A stretch of 64,000 nucleotides of DNA from Lachnospiraceae bacterium. Its GTDB lineage: Bacteria; Bacillota_A; Clostridia; Lachnospirales; Lachnospiraceae. Positions 62,503 to 64,000 of the stretch are shown piece after piece (the stretch's first letter is position 1; each line of letters opens with the position of its first letter). The DNA is taken from contig JAGAIR010000004.1 in the NCBI GenBank assembly GCA_017626435.1, forward strand, positions 213,036 through 277,035, given 5' to 3'. Position numbers and translations under genes: made by a program. The notes beneath the pieces are model-generated. The model was not told the DNA's origin, did not search any database, and saw only the letters and a list, made by a program, of their open reading frames with translations.

Positions 62503-62985
62503 ATGGACAAATATACAATAGAACTATTAGCAAGGCTCGACGCAAGTAAAACTGCTGAGGATCTAAAGAAAATTGAAAGACAGCTTAATGCAAAAGGAAT
62601 TGAGCTGAAAACTGCTCTTGACACGTCAGCTGCCAGAAAAGAAATCAAAGCTCTTGCCAGAGAAATCCAGGCAGAATTAAAGGGGATCGATCCAGGATTT
62701 GGGGATTTGGGAGTAAATGAAATCACCTCTGCACTCCATTCCATAACACAAGCGATGAAAGAAGCTGCCACAGAACAGGAGAAGCTGACAAACACTTCCA
62801 ACAGCTATTCCGATTCCAGCTTCTTTTCCGACACATCTGTTGCATTAAAGAAGCTGTTTGACACAGTAAAAGATACGGGATCTGTTGCCACTGCTTTCCT
62901 ATCAATCCAAACTGTATTCAAATTTTTATCAGAGTCAACGCCAATTGGTAAAATAAAGAAATCATTTTGCCCTTTATGGATGTGA
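62503..62985 (+). CDS. Second tape measure-like protein, 5' exon
   Basis: 160 residues before a stop that lies inside the intron: MDKYTIELLARLDASKTAED, LKKIERQLNAKGIELKTALD, TSAARKEIKALAREIQAELK. This is the usual opening of tape measure proteins (repeated helical A-xx-ELxxLxxQ-type coils, then GDLGVNEITSALHSITQAMK and VATAFLSIQTVFKFLSESTP). The frame breaks at a group I intron that starts at about 62978. After splicing the frame would continue in a downstream exon, which is not visible before the window ends. Confidence 0.65.
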   Translation: MDKYTIELLARLDASKTAEDLKKIERQLNAKGIELKTALDTSAARKEIKALAREIQAELKGIDPGFGDLGVNEITSALHSITQAMKEAATEQEKLTNTSNSYSDSSFFSDTSVALKKLFDTVKDTGSVATAFLSIQTVFKFLSESTPIGKIKKSFCPLWM

Positions 62986-63430
62986 ATCCATAAAAGCAAG
63001 GCTATAAACGTGCCAAAGTATGAACGGTGCAAGCCAAGTAATACACCGGGAATCTCTTATTAATATCCACCACGGTAACATTGGTAACAATAAGATACTA
63101 CGGGGCCGAAAGGCAAAAACAACGGATATTTGACTATATGCTAACCAATAATGCTACGTAGTCAGTCTGTTTTCAATGGGAAGAAAACAGGCAAGATGAG
63201 AAACCACGAAACCAAGCTGTGAGAATGTAAGGCTCACAGAGCAGGGCGGCACCCTGCTCTCCTACGTTGAACGAGGGTGAAGGCGCAGAGACTGTAAGGC
63301 ACAGGGTCTTATTACAAGATCCAGAGAGACAGTCCAAATTCTATTATAACGATGACAAACATATAATAGTCTATGCTCGCTGGTAACCAGACCAGCAAGA
63401 AGGCAACTTCGAGAAGCAGTATAGAATGAG
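62978..63430 (+). ncRNA. Group I intron (possibly IStron-derived), no ORF
   Basis: The region is densely structured without a gene. P7 is GACTGT (63290-63295) with ACAGTC (63329-63334), within CAGAGACTGT and GACAGTCC, the R and S elements of group I introns. P8 is GGGTCTT/AAGATCC (63304-63322). P5 is TCTTATT/AATAAGA, followed by a GCC-GAAA-GGC tetraloop hairpin; AGAGCAGGG/CCCTGCTCT and CTGTTTTC/GAAAACAG are peripheral stems. The left boundary is an 18-base hairpin (TTTATGGAT/ATCCATAAA, 62973-62994). It begins right after TTTAT, as IS605-family IStrons do. The right end is estimated. Confidence 0.75.
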
Positions 63431-63454
63431 ATTGAATAAAAAACATTATATATA

Positions 63455-63488
63455 AAACTGCCATAGATTTCTTTTTCTATGGCAGTTT
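63455..63488. terminator. Bidirectional terminator after the intron
   Basis: AAACTGCCATAGA/TCTATGGCAGTTT, 13 base pairs around TTTCTTTT. Between it and the gene at 63667 lie 180 AT-rich bases with a TTGAGT/ACTCAA hairpin and no gene. Confidence 0.8.
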
Positions 63489-63666
63489 AAATATCCCTGT
63501 TCAGATTCAAGCTCATCAATCACTTTCACAAAAAATTTTTCAATGAAACAAACAATACGATATAATACTTATAAAAACTACCGAATAAATACCATAACCT
63601 TTATGATATTTATTGAGTGATTTTACTCAATTTTATATGTATTTTGAAAAAATGTAATAAAAAAAG

Positions 63667-63999
63667 CTAAAACATGTTTTTAATAAATATCTTGTAATAC
63701 TCTTCGTCAAGTGAAATTAAAGATTTATCTCCATCTTTCCATTCAACGGCTATAAGATATTCTTTATGTATACCTCCTAAAGCTTCATAAACTCCTGGCA
63801 GTATTGCTTTCATATCACGCAAATAAGCATATTTGTCTTCTTCGATTTCATCTATAACGGTATAAGAGGAAACATAGGAACTAGATAAATCTTTACCACC
63901 CAGAATATCCAGTTTCTCTTCACCGGATCTATATTTAACCCTACTAATACTCGTATCTTTTCCTCGTCCTGCCATTACATAATTTATTTTTTTTCCCAT
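63667..63999 (-). CDS. Unknown protein (110 aa) at the right edge
   Basis: MGKKINYVMAGRGKDTSISR, VKYRSGEEKLDILGGKDLSS and SYVSSYTVIDEIEEDKYAYL, ending FIKNMF. Two beta-rich halves, AT-rich codon use unlike the phage genes to the left. The ATG is at the window edge and an upstream start cannot be excluded. Opposite in direction to the phage unit and behind two terminators, so probably intron or element cargo. No family recognised. Confidence 0.5.
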   Translation of the reverse strand: MGKKINYVMAGRGKDTSISRVKYRSGEEKLDILGGKDLSSSYVSSYTVIDEIEEDKYAYLRDMKAILPGVYEALGGIHKEYLIAVEWKDGDKSLISLDEEYYKIFIKNMF

Positions 64000-64000
64000 A

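Noticed and set aside
62978..63430. Group II intron
   Set aside because: The start is not GTGYG, no domain V hairpin was found, and P7/P8 pairings with R and S motifs fit a group I intron.

Overview
The window looks like a stretch of a low-GC Firmicutes chromosome. Strong AGGAGG-type ribosome binding sites, classical TTGACA/TATAAT promoters, Clostridia-type phage genes and a Firmicutes-style LexA box fit a gut Lachnospiraceae-like bacterium; the family is inference from gene style, not from a marker gene. Two phage-derived regions flank a short piece of ordinary chromosome.

Region 1 (about 1-44.1 kb, nearly all minus strand) is a siphovirus-type prophage. Read in its direction of transcription it runs: small terminase (43.5-44.1 kb), SPFH protein, two tRNAs, large terminase with homing endonucleases on both sides, a sigma-like late regulator, portal, minor head protein, scaffold, capsid, head-tail connectors, tail tube, frameshifted tail chaperone, a 1.6-kilo-residue tape measure, a 6 kb accessory island (15.2-21.4 kb), tail tip proteins, holin and amidase. 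Directly after lysis come the immunity region (plus-strand CI-type repressor at 8.9 kb, with TGTACTTTGTACA operators and a divergent early promoter) and an early module of antirepressors, an SbcC-like ATPase, RecT, a nucleotidyltransferase-like protein, a metallo-hydrolase, SSB and the start of an ERCC4-type nuclease cut by the window edge. No intact integrase is visible, and lysis abuts immunity, so the prophage is permuted, composite or attached elsewhere.

Region 2 (44.5-47.2 kb) is a scar of mobile DNA: a HicBA toxin-antitoxin pair, a regulator, two small plus-strand genes and a tyrosine integrase reduced to its first ~20 and last ~95 residues by an internal deletion. Region 3 (47.8-51.7 kb) looks chromosomal: flavodoxin, cupin, aldo/keto reductase and LysR regulator in one direction, a divergent BFD-type [2Fe-2S] protein, and an HPr-like protein.

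Region 4 (about 51.7 kb to the right edge) is the most unusual part. An operon with two LexA boxes over its promoter (131-residue protein, secreted protein) sits beside a gene resembling the tyrosine-recombinase-like phage master repressor MrpR/YopR of SPbeta. Divergent from it is a plus-strand unit encoding a ~935-residue single-chain RNA polymerase with the DxDxD catalytic motif (DFDSD), related in plan to SPbeta YonO. Around and after it lie three unrecognised proteins, a probable tail tube protein, holin, amidase, small proteins and the start of a second tape measure that is interrupted by a group I intron. Intergenic hairpins recur ahead of genes in this unit, two of them with compensatory changes; they are candidate promoters or RNA elements for the phage polymerase. 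No head genes are visible before the window ends.

Working model (inference): MrpR-like protein keeps the element silent, DNA damage relieves LexA at the neighbouring operon, the divergent promoter makes the phage polymerase, and that enzyme transcribes the tail and lysis genes.
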